From contig NZ_SNWQ01000031.1 in assembly GCF_004361855.1 (NCBI RefSeq), positions 19,220-83,219 of the forward strand: a stretch of DNA of 64,000 nucleotides, written 5' to 3'. Below, piece after piece: positions 8,424 through 17,032 of the stretch. Made by a program: the position numbers and the translations under genes. The DNA comes from Kribbella caucasensis (GTDB taxonomy: Bacteria; Actinomycetota; Actinomycetes; Propionibacteriales; Kribbellaceae). Each line of letters begins with the position of its first letter. Within the stretch, counting starts at the first letter, position 1. A model generated the notes under the pieces. The model had not been told where the DNA came from and did no database searches. It saw nothing but the letters and a program-made list of their open reading frames with translations.

Positions 8424-9188
8424 TCACAGTTCCCGAGGGTCACTTGCGTCCGAAGAATCGAGGGTCAGAGCGCTCGCTTCTTCGGACGCAACGGCCGAGA
8501 ACAGCAGCAAAGGCGGTCGACGCCGGTGAATTGCCAGGTGGGGATGCTGCCGGACCTGATCGAGGGTGGGCTGCAGTTCGTCGAGCGTTTCCAGGCGGAA
8601 CCCGCACCGGCCCAGCGTGGCAACCATCGACCCGATAGTCCGGTGGTACTTCACCACCCCATCGACGAACCACTTTCGTTGCCGCGGTCCCTCGTCCGCG
8701 TAGTTGTCGATCACCCCGTCCGCCTCCCGCTGCGGCGCCGTCACGACCGGATGCTCCACCGAGAACACGAACCGCCCGTCCCGTACCAACCAGTCCTGGA
8801 TCCGCGCGACCAACCCCGCGAAATCCTCCACGTAGTGCAGGGCCAGGCTGCTCACCACGAGCTCGACCGTGCCAGGAGCAAGATCGAGGTCCGCCAGATC
8901 CGACCGCACGTATCGCACCCGCGGATGCCGCCGCGCAGCCGCCAACATCGCCTTCGACGAATCCACCGCGACGACCTGAGCCGCACCCCCTTCAGCCAGC
9001 CGTACGGCGAGCTCGCCCGCACCACATCCCAGGTCGACCACACGCAACCCGCGGACGGGTGGCAGCAACGCGGCCATCGCCGGGATCTCCAGTACGTCGT
9101 TGAGTCCGCGCTTCGTTCGTCGGAGTTCGCGATATCCCGCGAGGAACACCGGGTCGTCGTACAGGTCCGCGCCTTTCACGGCAGCCAT
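8424..9188 (-). CDS. Class I SAM-dependent methyltransferase
   Basis: 254 residues from ATG 9188, which lies inside the 3' end of the RibE-RibB gene (13-bp overlap). Further upstream in-frame codons encode no family-like sequence. Motif I is VVDLGCGAGELA, motif II acidic residue VVAVDSS, and the motif IV region VELVVSSLALHY. The layout resembles small-molecule (UbiE/BioC-like) methyltransferases; substrate unknown. The last roughly 20 codons run through a dispersed inverted repeat (8444-8491), so the C-terminus appears to be repeat-encoded. Probably in an operon with ribE-ribB. Confidence 0.8.
   Translation of the reverse strand: MAAVKGADLYDDPVFLAGYRELRRTKRGLNDVLEIPAMAALLPPVRGLRVVDLGCGAGELAVRLAEGGAAQVVAVDSSKAMLAAARRHPRVRYVRSDLADLDLAPGTVELVVSSLALHYVEDFAGLVARIQDWLVRDGRFVFSVEHPVVTAPQREADGVIDNYADEGPRQRKWFVDGVVKYHRTIGSMVATLGRCGFRLETLDELQPTLDQVRQHPHLAIHRRRPPLLLFSAVASEEASALTLDSSDASDPREL
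8444..8491. repeat. Dispersed inverted repeat, copy 2
   Basis: 14-bp perfect arms TTGCGTCCGAAGAA (8444-8457) and TTCTTCGGACGCAA (8478-8491) with a 20-nt loop carrying GAGCGCT. This copy lies within the 3' end of the methyltransferase reading frame rather than after it. Confidence 0.85.
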
Positions 9189-10387
9189 CGGGCCAGCTCG
9201 TGGATGTCGATCATCGGCAGCTCCCAGCGCAACGCGAACTGCTCCAACCAGGCCGCGTCCGCCATCACACCGTCGGGACGCATCACCTCGCAGCAAACCC
9301 CGACCGGCGCCAGTCCAGCGGCGAGACTCAACGCCACCGTCGCTTCCGTGTGTCCCTTGCGTTCGGCAAGCAACCCCCGCCGGGCCGCCAGCGGGAACAC
9401 GTGGCCGGGCCGGAGAAAGTCGGCCGCGGTGGCTTCGGGCGAGGCCAGCCGCCGGATCGTCGCAGCACGTTCGGCCGCACTCACCCCGGTGCCCAGCGCC
9501 GCCGCCAGGTCCACCGACACGTGCATCGCCGTTCCCTGCCGATCACCTTCGCCGGGCATCGGCGGGATCTCCAGCCGGGCCAGGATCTCGGCGGCACACG
9601 GAATGGTCGTATGCCCACAGGCCTGGGTGAGCAGGAACGTCATCGCCTCCGGCCGGAATGCCGCGCCGGCGAAGATCACGTCACCTTCGCCTTCCACCGT
9701 CGGATCCCACACCACGACGCCACCGCCGGCCGCCACCTGCGCCACCACCTTCTGGACGCCGATCGGCCCGCTGAGGTGACCGGCCCACGGCAGCCGGGCC
9801 ACCGCCTTGAGCAGCTGGGGGCCATGACCGTCGCGAGCCATCCGGGCGAGCAGGTCGCTCTCCAGGTTCACCCGGTCGCCGGAGACCAGCTCGCCGAGGT
9901 TGGTCTTCAGCAAGGTGTTCGGCACCAGGACCACGGAGAACCGGTCCTTCAGCACCTCCGCCACGGTCAGGCTGACGCCGTCGAGCGCCACCGAGGACTT
10001 CGCCACCAGCCGCGCGAGGAACCGGTCGCCCGGCTTGATCCACACCCGGCGCCCGGCCGGTTCCTCGTCGACCCGGAGCACCTTGCCGACGCCGTCGATA
10101 TGTCCCTGGACCAGATGGCCGTCGATCCGGTCCCCGGCGGCCACCGGCAGCTCGAGGTGGACCGACGTACCGGCCGCGATCCGGTCGAGGGTGGTCCGAC
10201 GGCGGGTCTCCTCGGTGATGGTCGCCACCAGCTCACCCGGTACGGCGGACTGCATGGTGAGGCGGACACCGTCGATACAGACCGCTCCACCCGCGGACAA
10301 CGGGACGGCGGCGTCGAGCTTGATCCGCAGCGCCTCGTCGCCCACCTCGGCGACGGTCGCGGTCCACTCGATTCTTCCTGTGAACAT
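9176..10387 (-). CDS. Riboflavin synthase (RibE) fused to a divergent DHBP synthase (RibB) domain
   Basis: 403 residues. Residues 1 to about 195 are a two-repeat lumazine-binding riboflavin synthase (start MFTGRIEW; HLVQGHIDGVG; KSSVALDGVSLTV). Residues from about 205 are a 3,4-dihydroxy-2-butanone-4-phosphate synthase fold with LRPGHVFPL and GHTEAT intact. The usual acidic loop D-D-E-D-R-E-N-E-G-D reads W-D-P-T-V-E-G-E-G-D, losing the Arg and some acidic residues. The RibB half may therefore be impaired or altered in specificity. No FMN riboswitch precedes this gene; a canonical stand-alone ribB with a riboswitch lies at 17422. Actinobacterial RibB is more commonly fused to GTP cyclohydrolase II. 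Confidence 0.85.
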   Translation of the reverse strand: MFTGRIEWTATVAEVGDEALRIKLDAAVPLSAGGAVCIDGVRLTMQSAVPGELVATITEETRRRTTLDRIAAGTSVHLELPVAAGDRIDGHLVQGHIDGVGKVLRVDEEPAGRRVWIKPGDRFLARLVAKSSVALDGVSLTVAEVLKDRFSVVLVPNTLLKTNLGELVSGDRVNLESDLLARMARDGHGPQLLKAVARLPWAGHLSGPIGVQKVVAQVAAGGGVVVWDPTVEGEGDVIFAGAAFRPEAMTFLLTQACGHTTIPCAAEILARLEIPPMPGEGDRQGTAMHVSVDLAAALGTGVSAAERAATIRRLASPEATAADFLRPGHVFPLAARRGLLAERKGHTEATVALSLAAGLAPVGVCCEVMRPDGVMADAAWLEQFALRWELPMIDIHELARWLP

Positions 10388-10914
10388 GCTTCAGCTCCTG
10401 AGCCTGGACTGGCCAGGGACCCGGCCGGGTCCGAGCAGGAGCGGGGTATCACCGCATGGCCCCGGTCGCAGCCGGGTCACTCCGCGAACCGCACGAAGCC
10501 GGCGGGCCCAGGATCAACTCCCAGCCGCCACACCTTGGAATCACACCGCCAGCAGTAAACCACAACCACCCCACCCAGACCCCAACCTCGCCGCCACCCC
10601 ACCCAGACCCCACCCAGACCCCGCCCACCCAGCCACCCCACCCAGACATCGACCTCCCACCTCGGCAGCACCTCCCCACCTCCGCCTCGGCAACGCCTCC
10701 ACCCCACCCCGCCCAGACGTGGCCCCGCCGACCCACCCGGCCGCCCCGTCGACGCGACGCGCGGCCACCCCGCCAGCACCTTCACCCCACCCCGCCTCGC
10801 TGAACCCCCTCGCCGCATGCCGGTCGCCGTCGAGGCGTTGACCTCGGGTGGTGGGCGGACTATCGTCGCGAGAAATCGATTTCCTGTGCGTCCGCCCCCG
10901 CTGAGGAGACTCGT
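10388..10914. repeat. Gene-free gap with CCCACCCAGACCCC repeats
   Basis: No convincing gene lies between the ribE-ribB start and the DUF4185 gene. About 10549-10800 is extremely C-rich on this strand, with an irregular run of CCACCCAGACCCC-type units (clear copies near 10570, 10598, 10610 and 10637). The opposite strand is thus rich in GGGT/GGGG runs that could form G-quadruplexes. The promoter of the DUF4185 gene should lie in the last roughly 80 bp. Confidence 0.6.
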
Positions 10915-12441
10915 ATGCCGACGCGATTCGTGCTCATCCTGCCGCTGCTGCTCGGCGCGGCCCTACTACCGGCCAATCCGCCGCCCTCCGCTCAGGCTTC
11001 GGCTGTACCGTCACCGGCCAAGCAGATCGCCAAGTTGACCGGACCCGGGTCGATCAACGACACCGAGGCGCGGTTCCAGTTGAAGGCGACCGATCTGGGG
11101 ATCCTGTGGGACAACGGATCCGGCGAGATCCTGACCGCGTTCGGCGACAGCTACGGCAGCGGGTGGACCGGTCCCGGTGGTGGCGTGGGTGATCCGGCGA
11201 CGATCGACTGGCGGTGCAACCTGCTGTTCCGCAGCAAGGACCGCAACCTGGCCGACGGGATGACGCTGGACAGCGCGGCCGAGGACCGGCCCGGGCACGC
11301 GAAGCAGTTCCTCGACTGCAAGAAGGTCGACCGGGACGAGCACACGGTGATCCCGACCGCGGGGATCTCGGTCGGCAACCGGCAGTACGTGCAGTACATG
11401 TCGGTCAACTACTGGGGTCCGGCCGGCAGCTGGTTCACCAACTACTCCGGCTTCGCGTACTCCGACGACAACGGCGAGACCTGGACCAAGGACCCCGGCG
11501 CCCGCTGGCAGAACACGCCGGAATGGGACAACAACTTCCAGATGACCGCACTGGTACGTAACAACGGTTATGTATACATGGTCGGTACGCCGAACGGCCG
11601 CTTCGGCAACGCTCATCTGGCCCGGGTCCCGGAGCGGCAGGTGTTGTCGAAGAAGGCGTGGCGCTACTGGGACGGCAAGACGTGGTCGACGAATGAGAGC
11701 GCGGCCGCACCGATCGCCATCGGCCCGGTCAGCGAGGTGTCCGTCCAGTGGAACGCACACGTCGGCAAGTGGCTGATGATGTACCTCGACGAGCAGCGCG
11801 CCTCGGTCGTACTCCGATCCGCCGGGTCCCTCACCGGACCGTGGAGCGGTGAACAAGTAGTTGTCCGGGGCACCGACTTCCCCGGTCTGTACGGCACCTA
11901 CATCCACCCGTGGTCGTCCGGGCCGGATCTCTACTTCACGATGTCGCAGTGGGATCCGTACAACGTCTTCCTGATGCACACCAAGCTCACCGACGACGGC
12001 GCACCCACCAACCTCGTCACCGATCCCGGCTTCGAGGACCAGCCCGGCGCGACCCCATCGGCCCCGTGGCAGCTCAACGGCCGCGGCGGTGTCGACCGGA
12101 CGAACCTGGGCCACACCGGCCAGAACAACGCCTACCTGCGCGATTCGATCGGCGCCCACGCACTCCAGCAGAACGTTGCCGTGCGCCCCTATCACCGGTA
12201 TCGCCTGTCCGCCTGGATCCGGACTGCGGACAACAACCGCGACACAGTACTCGGAGTCCGGACGTTGCACGGCACGACGATCGCGAAGAGGCCGGGCGGC
12301 GCGCATCCGCAGTACACGAAGGTCAGTGTGGAGTTCGAGTCCGGGCGGGAGTCGCTGATCCAGCTGTACGCCGGGTTCTTCGGCCACGGCCAGGACGTCT
12401 GGCTCCAACTCGACGACGTGGTCCTGGAAGAGATCCGATGA
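10915..12441 (+). CDS. Secreted DUF4185 (GH183-like) protein with carbohydrate-binding module
   Basis: 508 residues. A signal peptide (about 1-28) precedes a DUF4185 domain (about 35-355) containing FGDSYGSGWTGPGG and several Trp/Asp-rich blades of a five-bladed propeller type. A jelly-roll CBM4/9-like module follows (about 360-507, starting NLVTDPGFEDQPG and ending WLQLDDVVLEEI). Some DUF4185 proteins have been assigned to GH183 and reported to be endo-D-arabinanases acting on mycobacterial-type arabinan. Applying that activity here is inference. Expected extracellular. The stop overlaps the ATG of the next short frame (ATGA). Confidence 0.75.
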   Translation: MPTRFVLILPLLLGAALLPANPPPSAQASAVPSPAKQIAKLTGPGSINDTEARFQLKATDLGILWDNGSGEILTAFGDSYGSGWTGPGGGVGDPATIDWRCNLLFRSKDRNLADGMTLDSAAEDRPGHAKQFLDCKKVDRDEHTVIPTAGISVGNRQYVQYMSVNYWGPAGSWFTNYSGFAYSDDNGETWTKDPGARWQNTPEWDNNFQMTALVRNNGYVYMVGTPNGRFGNAHLARVPERQVLSKKAWRYWDGKTWSTNESAAAPIAIGPVSEVSVQWNAHVGKWLMMYLDEQRASVVLRSAGSLTGPWSGEQVVVRGTDFPGLYGTYIHPWSSGPDLYFTMSQWDPYNVFLMHTKLTDDGAPTNLVTDPGFEDQPGATPSAPWQLNGRGGVDRTNLGHTGQNNAYLRDSIGAHALQQNVAVRPYHRYRLSAWIRTADNNRDTVLGVRTLHGTTIAKRPGGAHPQYTKVSVEFESGRESLIQLYAGFFGHGQDVWLQLDDVVLEEIR

Positions 12442-12677
12442 TCCGCCCCCTCGGCCTCGTCCTAGCCCTCCTGGCCTCCGGTCTAGTCAGTACTACGCCC
12501 GCCCAAGCAACTCGGCCCGCCCAAGCAACCCCGACCGCCCAAACGGATCCGACCGCTCAGCCGGACCCGCGCACCCAGGCAGACCGGGCGCCAACGTCCA
12601 GATCTGGACCTGCAACCACCTACAACCCCAAACCTGGCGCCTGGAACCCCGCTGAACCAGCTCCCGCGACGGGCTAG
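12438..12677 (+). pseudogene. Short secreted frame with frameshifted ricin-B lectin remnant
   Basis: The open frame (79 residues, ATG overlapping the previous stop) gives a good signal peptide (MIRPLGLVLALLASGLVST) followed by a Thr/Ala/Gln/Pro-rich linker with repeated PAQAT/TAQTDP units. From about 12587 another frame encodes GANVQIWTCNHLQPQTWRL before a stop at about 12651. That is a recognisable Q-x-W ricin-type beta-trefoil strand pair. The simplest reading is a decayed secreted lectin: signal peptide kept, most of the lectin deleted, the remnant out of frame. It could alternatively be a genuine small secreted peptide. Confidence 0.5.
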
Positions 12678-12749
12678 GGCGGCCTTGGGCACCGGGCGGG
12701 CGTCTGGCGGACAGGAAAGCGACTGGTCGGTGCTCAAGGTCGCCTGGAC

Positions 12750-14096
12750 CTAGGTTGAGCGGCGACTGCGACCGCCGCGGCGGGGTCGGGTTTGGCGGGG
12801 ACGGATTGGGCGGCGGGGGCCGACGAGGCGGGGGCCGGCCAGGCGGTCTTCGAGGCGGCGGGCTTCGCGGCGGATGGGCTGCGCGACGTACTCGCCGAGG
12901 ATGACACCCGAGGCGAGGGCGACGCCGATCGCGAGCGCGGTGGCGAGGCTGACGATGCCGATGAGGTTGCCTGATCCCATCAGTTCGTACAGGCCTTTGT
13001 AGATCGTGAGGCCGGGGAGGAGCGGAACCGTACCGGACACGACCACGACCAGCGGCGGTACGCCGGACCGACGGCCGAGGGCGTACGCGCCGAGGCCGAC
13101 CGTGAACGCGGCGGCCGCGGTCGACCAGGCCGGCCCGAACTCGGCGCGCCCCATCAGCGTGAACACCAGCGACCCGGCCGCCCCGACCAACCCGACCGGC
13201 AGCAGCGATCGGAGCGGTGCGTACGACGCGAAGGCGAACGCGACCGCCATCAGCGCGCCGGCGCCGGTCATGATCGGCAGGTTGGCGAGCTGGATCGTCT
13301 GCGCCTCGATCGCGACCGGCAGGCCGAACCTGATCCCGAGCGTGATCCCGAGACTGACTCCCGCGATGATCCCGCCGGTGAGCAACATCGCTTCGAGCAG
13401 CCGCGCGGACGCGGTCACGTAGTACCCGGTGATCGCGTCCTGGACAGCGCCGGTGAGCGCGATCCCGGCGAGCAACATGATGATGCCGGCGGCAACGACC
13501 AGGGACGGTTTCACCGGCGCGTGCACGGCGTACAGGATCAGGGCGACCGCGGTGGCGACGAACGCGCCGGCCACCTGCTGGTAGAACGCGGGCAACCGCT
13601 GCCGATGAAACCACCGGTTGCTCAGCTCGATCACGACCGCGGTGACGACGGCGACCAGCGTGATCAGCCAGCCACCACCGAGCAACAGGGTCGCCCCGCC
13701 GGCCATCACGCCCCACGCGAGCACCGAACCCCAACGCGGGAACGGCGGACCGGCCGACACCATCCGGGCCAGCTCGCGGCTCGCCTCTTCGCGCGTCACC
13801 TCGGCGCGGGCGAACCGCTGGACCAGCCGGTCCACGCCGGTCAACCGGGAGAAGTCCTGGCCGCGATACCGGACGATCCGCAGGTGCGTCTCGGGGGCGG
13901 TGTCGGGCGTCGCCTGGTACGAGATCGCGATCGAGGTGAACGTGATGTCGACCTCGCACCCTCGCAACCCACCGGCGGCCGTCACCCCGAGGATCGTCGC
14001 CGTCGTGTCCGCGGTACCGGCGCCGCTGGACAACAGCACCTCGCCGATCCGCAACGCCAGATCCAGCGTCCGGTAAACCTCCCGCTGCTCGTCCAC
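12750..14096 (-). CDS. Threonine/serine exporter family protein (ThrE-like)
   Basis: 448 residues from GTG 14096, which has a GGGAAGGGAG Shine-Dalgarno 4-5 nt upstream. A longer in-frame start at 14174 would read through a palindromic element and is disfavoured. The N-terminal DUF1212-type domain (about 1-110) holds LDLALRIGEVLLSSGAGTA and resembles the putative cytoplasmic hydrolase-like region of ThrE. About ten hydrophobic helices follow, the last five forming the DUF3815-like second half with SGTVPLLPGLTIYKGL. The C-terminus is Arg-rich. ThrE of Corynebacterium exports L-threonine and L-serine by proton antiport; substrate here inferred. Confidence 0.85.
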   Translation of the reverse strand: MDEQREVYRTLDLALRIGEVLLSSGAGTADTTATILGVTAAGGLRGCEVDITFTSIAISYQATPDTAPETHLRIVRYRGQDFSRLTGVDRLVQRFARAEVTREEASRELARMVSAGPPFPRWGSVLAWGVMAGGATLLLGGGWLITLVAVVTAVVIELSNRWFHRQRLPAFYQQVAGAFVATAVALILYAVHAPVKPSLVVAAGIIMLLAGIALTGAVQDAITGYYVTASARLLEAMLLTGGIIAGVSLGITLGIRFGLPVAIEAQTIQLANLPIMTGAGALMAVAFAFASYAPLRSLLPVGLVGAAGSLVFTLMGRAEFGPAWSTAAAAFTVGLGAYALGRRSGVPPLVVVVSGTVPLLPGLTIYKGLYELMGSGNLIGIVSLATALAIGVALASGVILGEYVAQPIRREARRLEDRLAGPRLVGPRRPIRPRQTRPRRGGRSRRST

Positions 14097-14123
14097 CGAC
14101 TCCCTTCCCGCTTCCCACTCCGC

Positions 14124-14212
14124 AATTTGAGGGGCTAACCCCTGAGCTGAGGGGTTGCCCCCTCGGATTCTCAAGGGGCAACCCCCGATCCTGGAGGTTA
14201 ACTCCTCAAATT
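14124..14212. repeat. 89-bp element of four nested, mutually complementary hairpins
   Basis: The outer ends AATTTGAGG (14124-14132) and CCTCAAATT (14204-14212) are perfect inverted repeats; complementarity extends to 17 of about 20 positions. The inner blocks GGGGTTGCCCC (14151-14161) and GGGGCAACCCC (14175-14185) also pair perfectly. Each quarter is itself a small hairpin around GGGG-N-CCCC, giving a cloverleaf-like design. It sits directly upstream of the thrE-like GTG start and could be a leader structure, regulator site or small mobile element. Confidence 0.8.
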
Positions 14213-14242
14213 CCCGATGGGCGGGCCGGTGCAGACGGTTGG

Positions 14243-14390
14243 CCGGTGCGGCGTCGGCGGCGCAGCGGGTACGGCGTACGCGGCCCGCGCGGCGGGTGGG
14301 GCCAGACGCCGCGCAGCCGGTACGGCGTACGCGGCCGCGCGGCGGGTGCGGCCAGGCACCGCGCAGCCGGTACGGCGTGGGTGGTGCGGG
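14243..14390. repeat. About 52-bp imperfect tandem repeat, three units
   Basis: Three successive units share GCGCAGCCGGTACGGCGTAC followed by GCGG-rich sequence (the first starts near 14243, the last is truncated near 14390). The array fills the gap between the SorC regulator stop and the palindromic element. No gene is visible in it. Confidence 0.7.
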
Positions 14391-14399
14391 GGGGTGGGG

Positions 14400-15383
14400 T
14401 TAGGCGGTGGCTAGGCGTTGGGCCATGGACAGGTCGGTGATGAGGATGTTGACCCAGCCGCCGAGGAGGGCGGCGCGGATGGCGGAGAACTTGCGGGCGC
14501 CGCCGGCGACTCCGATCCGGCGGGGGACCGCGAGCAGTTCCTTCGGGGTGACACCGATGACCCGCTGGTCGAACTTGGATCGCACCGGCTTCCCGGCCTC
14601 GTCGAAGAAGCGGAAGCAGACGTCCCCGACCGCGCCGAGGCTGCGTAGTTCGTCCTGGTCGGACTCGGCGACGGCGTTCCCGCTTCGCTGCAGCAGGGGC
14701 GACGGTTCGAGGCTGCCGATCCCCACCAGCGCGTCGGTGAGCTGACCCCAGGTACCGATCACGTCGCGCACCGAGACGTCGTTCATCATCGCCTTCCGGA
14801 CCGCCGGCGTACCGACCAGCCCGGGCGCCGGCAGGTACACGGGCATCGCCCCGGTCAGCTCCGCGAACCGGGCCGTCAACCGGGTCGCCTGCATCTGTAC
14901 GGCCGCGTCGCCGAGCCCGCCGACGATCTGCACGACCCGATCGACCGCCGGCACGCTCTTGCGCGGCATCCGGTCCACCGCGCTGATCAGCGTCTCGCTC
15001 CAGGACGAGATCCCGATCACGTGCCCGCTGGTCAGCGTCATGTCGAAGTACGCCGCGGCGGCGGACCCCAGCGCGGGCAGCACCTCGTCGCCCGCGCCGA
15101 TCGTGTCGACGACGACCGCGTCGCGGAGCCCGTACTTCGTCTGCAGCGCGTCCTCGAGCTCGCCGTGCACGCCGCCCGGCATGGTCACCACGGTGTGCAC
15201 GATGCCGACGTCCACGGCCTGCTTCAGCATCCGCGACACCCGGGCCTGGGACAGGTTCAGCTCGGTCGCGATCTGCGGCTGCCGGATGCCCTTCTCGTGG
15301 TACATCCGGGCGACCTTCGCCAGCAGCCGCAGCTCGTCCAGCCGCGGCTGGCGTACCGACCGCCGGCCGTTCGCCCCAGCCAT
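14400..15383 (-). CDS. SorC family transcriptional regulator
   Basis: 327 residues. An N-terminal sigma-like helix-turn-helix (about 15-60, EKGIRQPQIATELNLSQARVSRML) precedes a SorC sugar-binding effector domain (about 65-325) with conserved VVDTIGAGDEV and GVAGGARKFSAIRAAL. SorC proteins bind phosphorylated sugars or sugar acids and control kinases and transporters of pentitols, ribose and related sugars. Here it is flanked by a GH140-like glycosidase. A 13-bp motif upstream of this gene recurs upstream of the FGGY kinase at 25146, suggesting it controls the sugar operon at 18-26.6 kb as well as itself. Confidence 0.88.
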   Translation of the reverse strand: MAGANGRRSVRQPRLDELRLLAKVARMYHEKGIRQPQIATELNLSQARVSRMLKQAVDVGIVHTVVTMPGGVHGELEDALQTKYGLRDAVVVDTIGAGDEVLPALGSAAAAYFDMTLTSGHVIGISSWSETLISAVDRMPRKSVPAVDRVVQIVGGLGDAAVQMQATRLTARFAELTGAMPVYLPAPGLVGTPAVRKAMMNDVSVRDVIGTWGQLTDALVGIGSLEPSPLLQRSGNAVAESDQDELRSLGAVGDVCFRFFDEAGKPVRSKFDQRVIGVTPKELLAVPRRIGVAGGARKFSAIRAALLGGWVNILITDLSMAQRLATA

Positions 15384-15438
15384 GACGCCGACTCCCTTCG
15401 GGACGGTTCCTGCTCCCCCGAGCCGCTGCTCATGGAGT

Positions 15439-15453
15439 CTCAGAACCAGGACT
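15439..15453 (-). promoter_or_regulatory. Putative SorC operator motif (AGTCCTGGTTCTGAG)
   Basis: Read on the minus strand towards the SorC gene, AGTCCTGGTTCTGAG lies about 56-70 bp upstream of its ATG. It matches 13 of 15 positions of GGTCCTGGTTCTCAG at 25031-25045 upstream of the FGGY kinase, in the same orientation relative to the gene. An operator role is inferred from this recurrence. Confidence 0.4.
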
Positions 15454-17032
15454 ATAGGTCAGCCGACGGCAGATCCTCGTCGGCCAGGCAGATATACACC
15501 CGCGGAGCACCACCGGCATCCGGGATCGGATCGCGGGGCGACTCCCGTACCCCGACGGCGACCACCGACCCGTCCCGCGGGTCCACGATCCGGTAGTTCA
15601 GCGGCACCGAATCGTCGAAGACCATGATCGGACCACCGTTCTCCCGATACGCCAGGAACATCCGGCCGTCGACGCTCAGCGCGCGCCCCGCGATCGCCCG
15701 GGTCCAGTCGGGCGCCATGTCCGTGGTCGGCAGCCCATCCAGGATCTTCGACACCATTCCCACGTACACCGAACCCTCGAAGTCGAGCGCCTCGCGCCAA
15801 CCGGCGCCCGGCGCCACGAAGTACGGCTCGTGCCCGCGTTCGTCCGGATGCAGCCGCCACTGCCAGAGGCTGCCGGCACCGTAGACGACGCCCATCGTGC
15901 CGCCCGCGCAGAGGTTGCTCCACGCCTCGTGCCCTTGCCACCAGCCGGTCGCCTTGCCCGTGACACCGGAGTTCTCGTACGTCGGTTCGCCGTTCGCGAC
16001 CGCCTTGATCGGCAGGTTCCGCCACATGTCGGCCACTCGCTCAGCCACGTGTTCGCCTTCGTGCCCGGTCTGGCACCACTGGAAGTCGAGCCACTCCGCG
16101 TCCTGGAACGCGTCGCTCCGGATGTGCGGGCGATAGTGGATCCCGGTGGGTTGGCCGTAGCAGTCCCAGGCGTGCACCTCGGCTCCACCGGCCGGGATCT
16201 GCGGCTCCTCCCCGGATCCGTCTGCGCCGACCAGGTAGAGGGCCGGCCGAGCGCCGTACCGGGCAACCAGGTAGCGGCAGTACCGCGCGTACTCCACCGG
16301 CGGGACGACCGGACCGGCCACGTCGAGACCCTTCCAGCCGAACCCGTGGAACACGGGCTGGAGGACCGGTACGAGGTGGTGCTCGACGAGGATCGCGATC
16401 AACTCGTCGAGGTACTGGAAGTAGCCGATCTCGATCCGGTTCAGGTGTCCCTCGCCGAGATCGTCGAAGCCGACGCCGAATCCCTCGTCCTGCGTTCGGT
16501 CACGTGGTCCGACGGCTCGCATGTCGGGCTGGATGGTCATCAGCAGGACCGCGTTGAAGCCCTTGGCCTGGCGATCGGCCGCGTAGACCCGGACCTGCTC
16601 GGGGGTCGCCCGCCACGGCAGCGCCCAAGGGGTGTCGGCGGCCAGGATCGCCGGGGTCCCGTCGGCGTGCACGAGGCTGCGCCCGCCTGGGGACATCCGC
16701 CAGAAGCCGTGGGCGTAGAACGGATTCGCCTCACCGGGCTCGGCGGCGACCGCGTCGAGCTGACCGCTCTGCTCTGGGAGCGAACCGGCGCTCGTCCACT
16801 TCCAGCTGCCGACCTCGGGCGGAGCGAACCGGACCCGCCAGGTGCGCCCGCCGTCCCAAAACGCCGGCCGCCGCAGCCGGATCCCGGTCTCATGCTCGAA
16901 ATCGACCCAGACCTCGACCTCGGTGTACGGGTTACCGCCGCCGTCGACCTCCGGGCCGCTGCCCTCGGTGTCGGGGCCGTCGGTCAGTACGAGCTCCAGC
17001 TCGCGCCACACCGGGGTTCCCATCTCGCTCAC
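15452..17032 (-). CDS. DUF5060/DUF4038 glycoside hydrolase (GH140-like)
   Basis: 526 residues, no signal peptide, so probably cytoplasmic. An N-terminal DUF5060 beta-sandwich (about 8-75, VEVWVDFEHETG...WRVRFAPPEVGSW) precedes a DUF4038 TIM barrel (about 100-430) with catalytic-region segments such as FHGFGWKGLDVAG, YLVGADGSGEE and ANGEPTYENSG. The C-terminal domain resembles the collagen-binding-like domain of GH140. Characterised GH140 members are apiosidases that remove D-apiose from rhamnogalacturonan II. Apiosidase activity here is an inference strengthened by the nearby apulose-type pathway genes. It lies upstream of the SorC gene on the same strand. Confidence 0.75.
   Translation of the reverse strand: MSEMGTPVWRELELVLTDGPDTEGSGPEVDGGGNPYTEVEVWVDFEHETGIRLRRPAFWDGGRTWRVRFAPPEVGSWKWTSAGSLPEQSGQLDAVAAEPGEANPFYAHGFWRMSPGGRSLVHADGTPAILAADTPWALPWRATPEQVRVYAADRQAKGFNAVLLMTIQPDMRAVGPRDRTQDEGFGVGFDDLGEGHLNRIEIGYFQYLDELIAILVEHHLVPVLQPVFHGFGWKGLDVAGPVVPPVEYARYCRYLVARYGARPALYLVGADGSGEEPQIPAGGAEVHAWDCYGQPTGIHYRPHIRSDAFQDAEWLDFQWCQTGHEGEHVAERVADMWRNLPIKAVANGEPTYENSGVTGKATGWWQGHEAWSNLCAGGTMGVVYGAGSLWQWRLHPDERGHEPYFVAPGAGWREALDFEGSVYVGMVSKILDGLPTTDMAPDWTRAIAGRALSVDGRMFLAYRENGGPIMVFDDSVPLNYRIVDPRDGSVVAVGVRESPRDPIPDAGGAPRVYICLADEDLPSADL

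Noticed and set aside
12493..14181. 562-codon minus-strand frame over the ThrE-like gene
   Set aside because: Arg/Pro/Gly-rich translation without hydrophobic helices; the alternative frame gives an unmistakable ThrE-type membrane protein.
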